From: Trachythela sp. YZ-2020
Lineage: Eukaryota; Cnidaria; Anthozoa; Malacalcyonacea; Clavulariidae
Reading direction: 5' to 3'
NCBI GenBank assembly: GCA_016169945.1
Contig: JADLSH010000377.1
Span: 2,906,001-2,970,000, forward strand
DNA: 64,000 nucleotides
Positions 22,012 to 32,721 of this stretch are shown here, one piece after another. The position numbers and the translations under genes were made by a program. Position 1 is the first letter of the stretch. Every line of letters begins with the position of its first letter. The notes below the pieces were generated by a model. It made no database searches. It was not told the DNA's origin and saw nothing but the letters and a program-made list of their open reading frames with translations.

Positions 22012-22700
22012 CAAGAAAATAAGTGTCTATACACTATTATTAAAAATCATTATAAAGTCTAATTGAAAATGTAAAGTAGGCCTGTTGAAAAAGTAGAGCA
22101 TAGAAGATGTAGAATATAGAAAATGTAGGGCCTGGAGAACGTATATTATATAGAGTCTATTATTGAAAATGTATAGAGTTTTGAAAATAATGAGCTTTGA
22201 GATCGGAGAGCCTTAAAAATTAAGTTTACAGTCGTAATGAATTTAATGTATCCAGCCGCGATTTAAAAATGTAAAATACAAATTGGAAAATGCAAGGTCT
22301 GGAATACATGCATGCATCTAGGCCTATAGAGTGTTGAAAAATGTACGGTCTTGAAACATGTAAAGCATTTGATATTATACTGTCTTAATATCCATGCAGA
22401 TAGGCGGTTGAAAATATTTAGTCTCAAAAATGACGAGTCTTCAAAATGCGTATAAAATGTTTAGTCTAGAAAATGTACATGCAGCTCTCTTGCAAATGTA
22501 GAGTGATGAAAATATCAAGTCTTCAAAATTAAAAGTCATTAAAATGTACATGCAGAAAATGTAGAGTGTTGAAAATATAATGTCTCGTGAATGCGCTTTT
22601 GAAAATGAGTAAAGCCTTCAAAATGTACAGTCTTGAAAATCTCTTAAAAATGTACAGTCTTGAAAATCTCTTAAAAATGTATAGTCTTGAAAATGTGAAA
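22012..22700. repeat. degenerate GAAAATGTA-type short repeat
   Basis: A long field of imperfect units centred on (G)TCTTGAAAATGTA(C/G)AG recurs every 15-35 bp. It ends in three near-perfect 28-bp copies (TCTTGAAAATCTCTTAAAAATGTACAG type) at 22628-22690. A similar field occurs at about 43010-43190. The left border of the PAN cassette array abuts it directly. Confidence 0.7.
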
Positions 22701-22749
22701 AAATGTGTCCATTTTTAACAACAGCTAAAAGTTGTAATGAAAAATTCCC

Positions 22750-22881
22750 TTCGACGACATGATTCGCCAAGTATTGTTGCTTCTTTATGCGAAATACGGC
22801 TTGCTTAGTAGTTGAGCATTCGCCTGGCTTGGGTATTTTTGAGATCAAAATAAGCGTACAGATGCTTAATAAGACAGCCAT
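22750..22881 (-). pseudogene. truncated signal peptide-PAN exon, cassette 1
   Basis: The ATG at 22881 and the signal peptide plus first part of the PAN domain (to ANHVVE) are intact. The left edge of the duplication then replaces the rest of the exon with the GAAAATGTA repeat, so two thirds of the PAN domain and the splice donor are gone. Confidence 0.85.
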
Positions 22882-22994
22882 TGCGTGACTGACGATATAT
22901 AGGCCTTTGATCACGGAGTCTCAAATTGCTTGTTTATGAACGACCAGACAAATTACATATTATAAGTAAAGAACACCTGTTATAATTATGTAAA

Positions 22995-23875
22995 GAAGGA
23001 GTAACAGGAGCGAGACTACGAGGGCACACGTATATTTATTTATGAATAACGTTCAATAAACTTCAAGAAAGACTTTTAATGTAAACATACCTCTTTGGTA
23101 TGACCGTACCGAGAGTATTAAAGCAATTTGGTAATATATGATATAGAGTTTGCAAAATATATGGACGGTATAGATGGGAGCATACATACAGTATAATACA
23201 GTACTCAGCATAGTGAAGTTTTATAAATACTTATACAATATTTACATGGGGTTTGTTTTACTGTATTTGCAGGCGACTTACTGGAATACCACAGATATTG
23301 CATTATATGTCTTCCAAACTTGAATGACTATGACTGTATAAATTATAAATTGTTCCCTACAAGTGGTGGAATTCCACATCAATGATTTAAACATTTAAAA
23401 TATAAATTTAAAATAAAATATATACATTTAAAATAAAATATATATACTAAACTTACTGGGTTTTCTATCACGTATAGTTTCCCCAACAAGAAAAATCACA
23501 TAATTAAAGAAGTATTACCTAACAACACTAAGCTAGATAAAATTGTACTGCACAATGCATGTAGGGGACATGCAATTTCAGAACAGTCTTTGCAAATGTC
23601 ATTTTGATGTTTGCAAAATGTTAAACTAACAGACGTGTCCTGCACGCAGTTACTAGAAAATGGCATTCACATTTATGTGGCTTATGTTATAGTTTTAGGT
23701 TACACTTACGCTTTGCAGATTTAGCTAGAAAGGGTAAAATATTAGAGCCTTAATACTCTTGGTACTGTCATACCAAAGAGGTATGTTACATTAAAAGTCT
23801 TTCTTGAAGCTTATTGAACGTTATTCATAAATAAATAAACGTGTGCCCTCATTATCTCGCTCCTGTCACTCCTTC
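22995..23875. mobile_element. element with inverted termini inside cassette 1
   Basis: Copy of the 1.2-kb element described for 24956-26152, shortened by an internal deletion of about 330 bp near 23390, after which AT-rich ATTTAAAATAAAATATATA motifs are repeated. Confidence 0.65.
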
Positions 23876-23946
23876 GAGTAGCGAATATCGGCCGATAAAT
23901 ATGTTTTAATTCCTTAACAAATTAAACGCTAAAAATACTTTCTTAC

Positions 23947-23998
23947 CTTTCTCAGTTGTATTTCCCAGTTCAAAAGATGGAATTATGAAAAAATTCCG
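23947..23998 (-). CDS. 52-bp linker exon, cassette 1
   Basis: Bounded on the minus strand by TTTATTAG (acceptor, with CTACTAAAT as a possible branch site just upstream) and G|GTAAGA (donor). It encodes NFFIIPSFELGNTTEK. It is entered in phase 0, as left by the PAN exon, and exits in phase 1, as required by the pentraxin exon at 17949. It would serve the PAN exon of cassette 2. Confidence 0.5.
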
Positions 23999-24522
23999 CT
24001 AATAAACGCGATTTAGTAGGCAAAAAATGCCAATTCCCCATATATTTTCTAATACCAATTTGCATATCATCTGGCCAGATTAATGGCCGCCGCCAACCAG
24101 AAGTCGCTGTCGGTGGTCCCCAAAAAGATCAAAGGACCTGTCTCTCTATTCATTCCTTACTCTATGTAAGAAATAAGAATACGCACTGCTGCTTTTTTTC
24201 CAACTACACGAGGCATTAAGCTATTTTAGAGTGGATTTCACACGCGTATGTTGTCATAGCAACGAAATGTATGTTACTAAAACTAACATAATTTGAAAGT
24301 AGAAACATCAAAATATATGAAAACCCCGATAGCTGGTGAATAAGACCTAAAAATACGGAGTTCAAAAATTTAAAAATGTTGTACGCTTGAATTTTTGAAA
24401 ACTGTATCGAGCCACCTTAAAGCATTACAATTGAATTATCAACAATTTTATGAAAGACCCCTGCACCGACTACCACGCTCAATACCGCATAGCATTTAAA
24501 TTGATAGTCGATTTTTTCTTAC

Positions 24523-24842
24523 ATTAAGGTGGTTGAACTCAGGGTTATGTATACGTCCATCAGCATCAGCATCAGATGTCTCTTGAAGAGTCTTACGGTT
24601 GAGCTCACATAGACCTTTACCGACTCCAGAAGTTTTGTAATTCACGGACGCACATAATCCATGGGCAACGCAATGCATACCGCATTCTAACTCACTCTCT
24701 GCTTGTTTTGTTTCGACGACATGATTCGCCAAGTATTGTTGCTTCTTTATGCGAAATACGGCTTGCTTAGTAGTTGAGCATTCGCCTGGCTTGGGTATTT
24801 TGAGATCAAAATAAGCGTACAGATGCTTAATAAGACAGCCAT
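24523..24842 (-). pseudogene. signal peptide-PAN exon, cassette 2, frameshifted
   Basis: It is identical in layout to the intact exons of cassettes 3 and 4, but one T is missing in the run that encodes the end of the signal peptide (four instead of five T on the plus strand, near 24799). The ATG at 24842 therefore leads out of frame right after LILIS. The PAN domain downstream and the donor (TAAT|GTAAGA) are preserved. A sequencing error in the homopolymer cannot be excluded. Confidence 0.8.
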
Positions 24843-24955
24843 TGCGTGACTGACGATATATAGGCCTTTGATCACGGAGTCTCAAATTGCTTGTTTATGA
24901 ACGACCAGACAAATTACATATTATAAGTAAAGAACACCTGTTATAATTATGTAAA

Positions 24956-26152
24956 GAAGGAGTAACAGGAGCGAGACTACGAGGGCACACGTATATTTAT
25001 TTATGAATAACGTTCAATAAACTTCAAGAAAGACTTTTAATGTAAACATACCTCTTTGGTATGACCGTACCGAGAGTATTAAAGCTATTTGGTAATATAT
25101 AATATATAGTTTGCAAAATATATGGACGGTATAGATGGGAGCATACATACAGTATATACAGTACTCAGCATAGTGAAGTTTTATACATACTTATACAATA
25201 TTTACATGGGGTTTGTTTTACTGTATTTGCAGGCGACTTACTGGAATACCACAGACATTGCATTATATGTCTTCCAATCTTGAATGACTATGACTATATC
25301 AATTATAAATTGTTCCCTTCAAGTGGTGGAATTCCACATCAATGATGAGTTGGTTTTGTGAAGTTCTTTGGTTTCATGCAACATTTATTATTCAACACAC
25401 TCCACCTTTTCTGTTGATATGACTAACACTATTTGTTTGAACCCATTTAGTAGCAATGCACTCCAGTGCACGCTTCTTTATATGTTCTGCCTAACATGGC
25501 AGACAATTTTAAAAATGGAGACCTTAACACCTTAATTACAAAACTTATCAGTTATCAGGAGTTGCCGCATATCTCTTTGAAAATACCTGGTAAATAATAA
25601 AGAACCACTTTTTAAAATGATAGAATAATGGTATGCACATGTAGTAGGTGGTAGTATTTAACTGGATATGGGAGTGCACCATATTCTTTTTTGTAACATA
25701 CATTTAAAATAAAATATATATACTAAACTTACTGGGTTTTCTATCACGTATAGTTTCCCCAACAAGAAAAATCACATAATTAAAGAAGTATTACCTAACA
25801 ACACTAAGCATGATAAAATTGTACTGCACAATGCATGTAGGGGACATGCAATTTCAGAACAGTCTTTGCAAGTGTCATTTTGATGTTTGCAAAATGTTAA
25901 ACTAACAGACGTGTCCTGCACGCAGTTACTAGAAAATGGCATTCACATTTATGTGGCTTATGTTATAGTTTTAGGTTACACTTACGCTTTGCAGATTTAG
26001 CTAGAAAGGGTAAAATATTAGAGCCTTAATACTCTTGGTACTGTCATACCAAAGAGGTATGTTTACATTAAAAGTCTTTCTTGAAGCTTATTGAACGTTA
26101 TTCATAAATAAATAAACGTGTGCCCTCATTATCTCGCTCCTGTCACTCCTTC
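24956..26152. mobile_element. 1.2-kb element with ~130-bp terminal inverted repeats, cassette 2
   Basis: GAAGGAGTAACAGGAGCGAGA through GAGTATTAAAGC (about 130 bp) is repeated inverted from GCCTTAATACTCTTGG to CTCCTGTCACTCCTTC. Between them a plus-strand acceptor-like TGTATTTGCAG is followed by a 38-codon frame (GDLLEYHRHCIICLPILN, ending SSGGIPHQ and stop) found in every cassette. I do not recognise the sequence as a transposase. No clear target duplication flanks the termini, and copies travelled with the tandem duplication rather than by transposition. Confidence 0.65.
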
Positions 26153-26223
26153 GAGTAGCGAATATCGGCCGATAAATATGTTTTAATTCCTTAACAAATT
26201 AAACGCTAAAAATACTTTCTTAC

Positions 26224-26275
26224 CTTTCTCAGTTGTATTTCCCAGTTCAAAAGATGGAATTATGAAAAAATTCCG
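26224..26275 (-). CDS. 52-bp linker exon, cassette 2
   Basis: Same splice signals, length and phases as the exon at 23947-23998; it encodes the GNTTEK variant. It would follow the PAN exon of cassette 3. Confidence 0.5.
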
Positions 26276-26764
26276 CTAATAAACGCGCTTTAGTAGGCAA
26301 AGAATGCCAATTCCCCATATATTTTCTAATACCAATTTGCATATCATCTGGCCAGATTAATGGCCGCCGCCAACCAGAAGTCGCTGTCGGTGGTCCCCAA
26401 AAAGATCAAAGGACCTGTCTCTCTATTCATTCCTTACTCTATGTAAGAAATAAGAATACGCACTGCTGCTTTTTTTCCAACTACACGAGGCAATAAGCTA
26501 TTTTAGAGTGGATTTCACACGCGTATGTTGTCATAGCAACGAAACATCAAAATATATGAAAACCCCGATATCTGGTGAATAAGACCTAAAAATACGGAGT
26601 TCAAAAATTTAAAAATGTTGTACGCTTGAATTTTTGAAAACTGTATCGAGCCACCTTAAAGCATTACAATTGAATTATCAACAATTTTATGAAAGACCCC
26701 TGCACCGACGACTACCACGCTCAATACCGCATAGCATTTAAATTGATAGTCGATTTTTTCTTAC

Positions 26765-27085
26765 ATTAAGGTGGTTGAACTCAGGGTTATGCATACGTCC
26801 ATCAGCATCAGCATCAGATGTCTCTTGAAGAGTCTTACGGTTGAGCTCACATAGACCTTTACCGACTCCAGAAGTTTTGTAATTCACGGACGCACATAAT
26901 CCATGGGCAACGCAATGCATACCGCATTCTAACTCACTCTCTGCTTGTTTTGTTTCGACGACATGATTCGCCAAGTATTGTTGCTTCTTTATGCGAAATA
27001 CGGCTTGCTTAGTAGTTGAGCATTCGCCTGGCTTGGGTATTTTTGAGATCAAAATAAGCGTACAGATGCTTAATAAGACAGCCAT
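26765..27085 (-). CDS. signal peptide-PAN exon, cassette 3 (intact)
   Basis: The ATG at 27085 starts a 107-codon exon. Residues 1-14 (MAVLLSICTLILIS) are a hydrophobic signal peptide. Residues about 20-105 form a PAN/Apple-type domain: ECSTTKQAVFRIKKQQYL, ANHVVETKQAESELECGMHC, CASVNYK and LCELNRKTLQE, with the usual C...LECGxxC...C.SVNYK...CELN pattern. The reading frame also extends upstream without a stop, but the internal ATG gives the cleaner signal peptide. The exon ends LN|GTAAGA at 26765 in phase 0. PAN modules mediate protein or carbohydrate binding outside the cell. The next exon would be the 52-bp linker at 26224-26275. Confidence 0.8.
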
Positions 27086-27198
27086 TGCGTGACTGACGAT
27101 ATATAGGCCTTTGATCACGGAGTCTCAAATTGCTTGTTTATGAACGACCAGACAAATTACATATTATAAGTAAAGAACACCTGTTATAATTATGTAAA

Positions 27199-28392
27199 GA
27201 AGGAGTAACAGGAGCGAGACTACGAGGGCACACGTATATTTATTTATGAATAACGTTCAATAAACTTCAAGAAAGACTTTTAATGTAAACATACCTCTTT
27301 GGTATGACCGTACCGAGAGTATTAAAGCTATTTGGTAATATATAATATATAGTTTGCAAAATATATGGACGGTATAGATGGGAGCATATACATACAGTAT
27401 ATACAGTACTCAGCATAGTGAAGTTTTATACATACTTATACAATATTTACATGGGGTTTGTTTTACTGTATTTGCAGGCGACTTACTGGAATACCACAGA
27501 CATTGCATTATATGTCTTCCAATCTTGAATGACTATGACTATGTCAATTATAAATTGTTCCCTTCAAGTGGTGGAATTCCACATCAATGATGAGTTGGTT
27601 TTGTGAAGTTCTTTGGTTTCATGCAACATTTATTATTCAACACACTCCACCTTTTCTGTTGATATGACTAACACTATTTGTTTGAACCCATTTAGTAGCA
27701 ATGCACTCCAGTGCACGCTTCTTTATATGTTCTGCCTAACATGGCAGACAATTTTAAAAATGGAGACCTTAACACCTTAATTACAAAACTTATCAGTTAT
27801 CAGGAGTTGCCGCATATCTCTTTGAAAATACCTGGTAAATAATAAAGAACCACTTTTAAAATGATAGAATAATGGTATGCACATGTAGTAGGTGGTAGTA
27901 TTTAACTGGATATGGGAGTGCACCATATTCTTTTTGTAACATACATTTAAAATAAAATATATATACTAAACTTACTGGGTTTTCTATCACGTATAGTTTC
28001 CAACAAGAAAAATCACATAATTAAAGAAGTATTACCTAACAACACTAAGCATGATAAAATTGTACTGCACAATGCATGTAGGGGACATGCAATTTCAGAA
28101 CAGTCTTTGCAAGTGTCATTTTGATGTTTGCAAAATGTTAAACTAACAGACGTGTCCTGCACGCAGTTACTAGAAAATGGCATTCACATTTATGTGGCTT
28201 ATGTTATAGTTTTAGGTTACACTTACGCTTAGCAGATTTAGCTAGAAAGGGTAAAATATTAGAGCCTTAATACTCTTGGTACTGTCATACCAAAGAGGTA
28301 TGTTACATTAAAAGTCTTTCTTGAAGATTATTGAACGTTATTCATAAATAAATAAACGTGTGCCCTCATTATCTCGCTCCTGTCACTCCTTC
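27199..28392. mobile_element. 1.2-kb element with inverted termini, cassette 3
   Basis: Near-identical copy of 24956-26152, with the same acceptor-like site and short plus-strand frame (27378-27590 region). Confidence 0.65.
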
Positions 28393-28463
28393 GAGTAGCG
28401 AATATCGGCCGATAAATATGTTTTAATTCCTTAACAAATTAAACGCTAAAAATACTTTCTTAC

Positions 28464-28515
28464 CTTTCTCATTTGTATTTCCCAGTTCAAAAGATGGAAT
28501 TATGAAAAAATTCCG
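28464..28515 (-). CDS. 52-bp linker exon, cassette 3
   Basis: Same boundaries and phases as the other linker exons. Here the sequence encodes GNTNEK (T to N change). It would follow the PAN exon of cassette 4. Confidence 0.5.
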
Positions 28516-29038
28516 CTAATAAACGCGATTTAGTAGGCAAAGAATGCCAATTCCCCATATATTTTCTAATACGAATTTGCATATCATCTGGCCAGATTAA
28601 TGGCCGCCGCCAACCAGAAGTCGCTGTCGGTGGTCCTCAAAAAGATCAAAGGACCTGTCTCTCTATTCATTCCTTACTCTATGTAAGAAATAAGAATACG
28701 CACTGCTGCTTTTTTTCCAACTACACGAGGCAATAAGCTATTTTAGAGTGAATTTCACACGCGTATGTTGTCATAGCAACGAAATGTATGTTACTAAAAC
28801 TAACATAATTTGAAGTAGAAACATCAAAATATATGAAAACCCCGATATCTGGTGAATAAGACCTAAAAATACGGAGTTCAAAAATTTAAAAATGTTGTAC
28901 GCTTGAATTTTTGAAAACTGTATCGAGCCACCTTAAAGCATTACAATTGAATTATCAACAATTTTATGAAAGACCCCTGCACCGACTACCACGCTCAATA
29001 CCGCATAGCATTTAAATTGATAGTCGATTTTTTCTTAC

Positions 29039-29359
29039 ATTAAGGTGGTTGAACTCAGGGTTATGTATACGTCCATCAGCATCAGCATCAGATGTCTCTT
29101 GAAGAGTCTTACGGTTGAGCTCACATAGACCTTTACCGACTCCAGAAGTTTTGTAATTCACGGACGCACATAATCCATGGGCAACGCAATGCATACCGCA
29201 TTCTAACTCACTCTCTGCTTGTTTTGTTTCGACGACATGATTCGCCAAGTATTGTTGCTTCTTTATGCGAAATACGGCTTGCTTAGTAGTTGAGCATTCG
29301 CCTGGCTTGGGTATACTTGAGATCAAAATAAGCGTACAGATGCTTAATAAGACAGCCAT
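29039..29359 (-). CDS. signal peptide-PAN exon, cassette 4 (intact)
   Basis: The ATG at 29359 starts a 107-codon exon ending with the donor TAAT|GTAAGA at 29039, with the same signal peptide and PAN motifs as cassette 3. The residue after the signal peptide differs (SIPKPGEC instead of KIPKPGEC), caused by a two-base change in the region that is a T-run in the others. As the rightmost copy it is the most 5' first exon available to a minus-strand gene. Confidence 0.8.
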
Positions 29360-29472
29360 TGCGTGACTGACGATATATAGGCCTTTGATCACGGAGTCTC
29401 AAATTGCTTGTTTATGAACGACCAGACAAATTACATATTATAAGTAAAGAACACCTGTTATAATTATGTAAA

Positions 29473-30671
29473 GAAGGAGTAACAGGAGCGAGACTACGAG
29501 GGCACACGTATATTTATTTATGAATAACGTTCAATAAACTTCAAGAAAGACTTTTAATGTAAACATACCTCTTTGGTATGACCGTACCGAGAGTATTAAA
29601 GCTATTTGGTAATATATAATATATAGTTTGCAAAATATATGGACGGTATAGATGGGAGCATATACATACAGTATATACAGTACTCAGCATAGTGAAGTTT
29701 TATACATACTTATACAATATTTACATGGGGTTTGTTTTACTGTATTTGCAGGCGACTTACTGGAATACCACAGACATTGCATTATATGTCTTCCAATCTT
29801 GAATGACTATGACTATATCAATTATAAATTGTTCCCTTCAAGTGGTGGAATTCCACATTAATGATGAGTTGGTTTTGTGAAGTTCTTTGGTTTCATGCAA
29901 CATTTATTATTCAACACACTCCACCTTTTCTGTTGATATGACTAACACTATTTGTTTGAACCCATTTAGTAGCAATGCACTCCAGTGCACGCTTCTTTAT
30001 ATGTTCTGCCTAACATGGCAGACAATTTTAAAAATGGAGACCTTAACACCTTAATTACAAAACTTATCAGTTATCAGGAGTTGCCGCATATCTCTTTGAA
30101 AATACCTGGTAAATAATAAAGAACCACTTTTTAAAATGATAGAATAATGGTATGCACATGTAGTAGGTGGTAGTATTTAACTGGATATGGGAGTGCACCA
30201 TATTCTTTTTTGTAACATACATTTAAAATAAAATATATATACTAAACTTACTGGGTTTTCTATCACGTATAGTTTCCCCAACAAGAAAAATCACATAATT
30301 AAAGAAGTATTACCTAACAACACTAAGCATGATAAAATTGTACTGCACAATGCATGTAGGGGACATGCAATTTCAGAACAGTCTTTGCAAGTGTCATTTT
30401 GATGTTTGCAAAATGTTAAACGAACAGACGTGTCCTGCACGCAGTTACTAGAAAATCGCATTCACATTTATGTGGCTTATGTTATAATTTTAGGTTACAC
30501 TTACGCTTAGCAGATTTAGCTAGAAAGGGTAAAATATTAGAGCCTTAATACTCTTGGTACTGTCATACCAAAGAGGTATGTTTACATTAAAAGTCTTTCT
30601 TGAAGCTTATTGAACGTTATTCATAAATAAATAAACGTGTGCCCTCATTGTCTCGCTCCTGTCACTCCTTC
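29473..30671. mobile_element. 1.2-kb element with inverted termini, cassette 4
   Basis: Copy of 24956-26152 with the same termini and internal short frame. The frame's last codons differ here (GIPH followed by TAA). Confidence 0.65.
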
Positions 30672-30742
30672 GAGTAGCGAATATCGGCCGATAAATATGT
30701 TTTAATTCCTTAACAATTTAAACGCTAAAAATACTTTCTTAC

Positions 30743-30794
30743 CTTTCTCATTTGTATTTCCCAGTTCAAAAGATGGAATTATGAAAAATTTCCG
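30743..30794 (-). CDS. orphan 52-bp linker exon, cassette 4
   Basis: Sequence and splice signals are as in the other cassettes (GNTNEK variant), but the array ends about 190 bp further right, before a fifth PAN exon, so this exon has no partner inside the window. Confidence 0.4.
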
Positions 30795-31018
30795 CTAATA
30801 AACGCGATTTAGTAGGCCAAGAATGCCAATTCCCCATATATTTTCTAATACGAATTTGCATATCATCTGGCCAGATTAATGGCCGCCGCCAACCAGAAGT
30901 CGCTGTCGGTGGTCCCAAAAAAGATCAAAGGACCTGTCTCTCTAGCTATTCATTCCTTACTCTATGTAAGAAGTAAGAATACGCACAGCTGCCATGCTAG
31001 GGTTTGTGAGTAATGACC

Positions 31019-31062
31019 AACCTTGTACCCAGGATTTTTTTCAAAAACCCTGGGTACGAGGT
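31019..31062. mobile_element. 44-bp hairpin insertion with 12-bp direct repeats
   Basis: The inverted arms AACCTTGTACCCAGG and CCTGGGTACGAGGT surround a short AT-rich loop. The insert is flanked by perfect 12-bp direct repeats TGAGTAATGACC at 31007-31018 and 31063-31074. It looks like a minute fold-back insertion. Confidence 0.6.
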
Positions 31063-31074
31063 TGAGTAATGACC

Positions 31075-32654
31075 GCTAAGAAAGGATTTAATATCGGTTG
31101 CTGCGTGCGACCTTCGTTGAACTTTGCGTCCTTACAGTTTTGCAAGGTGGCTCTCTACAGTTGGACCTATTTACCTAAAATCTTTTAAATAAAGGCCTCT
31201 TTCTTGCTGATCACGCTTTTTTTTTCTGTTCGGCGGCAGCCGCGGCAATATTCCACATCTATGGAATATTTAGAACTTTCTTTTGACGATGTCAGTGTTG
31301 CTATGGCAACATGGCGACAGTAGAAAAGATGCTCATTTTTCGTCTAAAATTGTCTGTAACTTAAAAACGAATTCTGTGACCTATCTTTTTTATTTCATAT
31401 ATCAATAGAGCACAATGTTCTGTAACTACTGTGAAAGTTCAATTAAAATCTTTAGTGTGCGAGATTTTAAAAGCCAAAATTTTATTGCAAGATTTCCTCT
31501 CTAAAGATTTTTTTTAAATTGAAATATATAGAATTTAGTAAGATTAAAATTTCTGGTCAAAATTTGAAGATAGGTTACCGGGGAAACTAAGAAGTAAAAT
31601 GCGTAAAAATACCCTGCGTAATTCGCCAAATTTTCGTTTACTACTTCATGATCAAATATACCGGCCGATATACGATATTGCACGAAGTTATTTTTGGTGT
31701 CACTTACACTAACACAACCCCTGACCCTAAACCCAACCCTAAGCTCAAGGCTAACCCCAACAACATCTAATTATTTAACTCAAATTATTATGTGTTTCTA
31801 ACATGAAGTAGTAAGGAAATTGCCATTATATAAAAGCGTCGCTGACTAGTGAATGATAGTTCGCTGGCGCAACATACTTCATATCTTTATAAATGGTACT
31901 TTAAAAAAATCTTAAATATAGAAAGAGCAAGATTTAATAAAATAAATCTGAGCGTGAAAAAACCGACCGGGACATGACAACGCCTTGTTTTGAGCGAAAC
32001 AAACAGTGGAAAATACGTCATTTACTCATTGGATAACATTGAGATGGTACAACATCAATCATCTACGTAGAGCCATGTGTTGTGTCTATCAACAACGTAC
32101 ATAAGAAGGCTGTTTTTGGTTCGCTCAGATAGAGAACGTCCGAGAACTAGAGAGTCAGAACACCAGAAGATGTACAGAGCTCAGGAAGAACTCAGAAAAC
32201 AATATTCAGAAGAGAATATTCAATAAGAAACTAATTGTTTGAATTTTAAATATTATCTGTATTTCATTTTAGATCGCAAATGTGTTGTCGAGCTTATCTC
32301 GTAACAGTGCCAGTGGTGTTATATATATACATGCTATAATGCAAAAGCTCACTTCCCTTGTGGTCGTTTGAGCACTCTGGCCCCAAGACACTTCACGCAT
32401 GTCTGGATGCGCATGTGTCTGAGTATTGTACCACATGCGCTTGGTGAGGGCAAGAGTATGGTCAATCTCGTTCCCCGAGCCAGCGATCCTTCGGGAGAAG
32501 GAACGGAGGCTCTGGGATAATCCGACTCAGAGGTACAGAAAACTGTACCTCGACCAAACTGCGCATGCGTTCGCGAAACTCAAAACAAATTCTATTAGTT
32601 TCGTATATAAATCATGAAAATTATCGTTTTTGGCAGCAAATCTAAATGTTCTTC
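31075..32654. other. spacer between PAN array and P-like element
   Basis: No gene is recognised. It holds a short stretch of degenerate CCCTAA-like telomere motif at 31718-31760, a block at about 32465-32520 rich in TCCCCGAGCC/GGAACGGAGGCTC inverted motifs, and a hairpin GAGGTACAG..CTGTACCTC at 32529-32550. Bases 31950-32300 have the look of LTR-like regulatory DNA, but no partner LTR, primer site or ORFs were found. Confidence 0.35.
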
Positions 32655-32661
32655 GTACTAC
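32655..32661. repeat. left target-site duplication of the P-like element
   Basis: GTACTAC sits immediately outside the terminus CAGGGCGC and is repeated at 40060-40066 immediately outside the other terminus. Confidence 0.8.
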
Positions 32662-32721
32662 CAGGGCGCTTATATAATGGGCGGTGAAACGCCAGCGAAC
32701 GAGCTGAAACATGTGTGATGC

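Larger units (their letters stand above)
22750..30985. repeat. tandem array of about 2.25-kb PAN cassettes (3.7 units)
   Basis: Four head-to-tail units begin at the TTCGACGACATGATTCGCC landmark at 22750, 24712, 26954 and 29228, with spacings of 1962, 2242 and 2274 bp. Unit 1 lacks about 330 bp around 23390, and unit 4 ends near 30985. Units 2-4 are almost identical, which implies recent duplication. Each unit contains, from left to right, the start of a PAN exon (minus strand), a 1.2-kb element with inverted termini, a 52-bp linker exon (minus strand), and the end of the next PAN exon. The left breakpoint cuts through the first PAN exon. Confidence 0.9.

Noticed and set aside
31718..31760. 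Interstitial telomeric repeat
   Set aside because: Only a few degenerate CCCTAA-like words are present; too weak to call.
31950..32300. Possible solo LTR (GAGAACGTCCGAGAAC... CGTAACAGTG)
   Set aside because: No second LTR, no TG..CA boundaries with a target duplication, and no primer-binding site could be shown.
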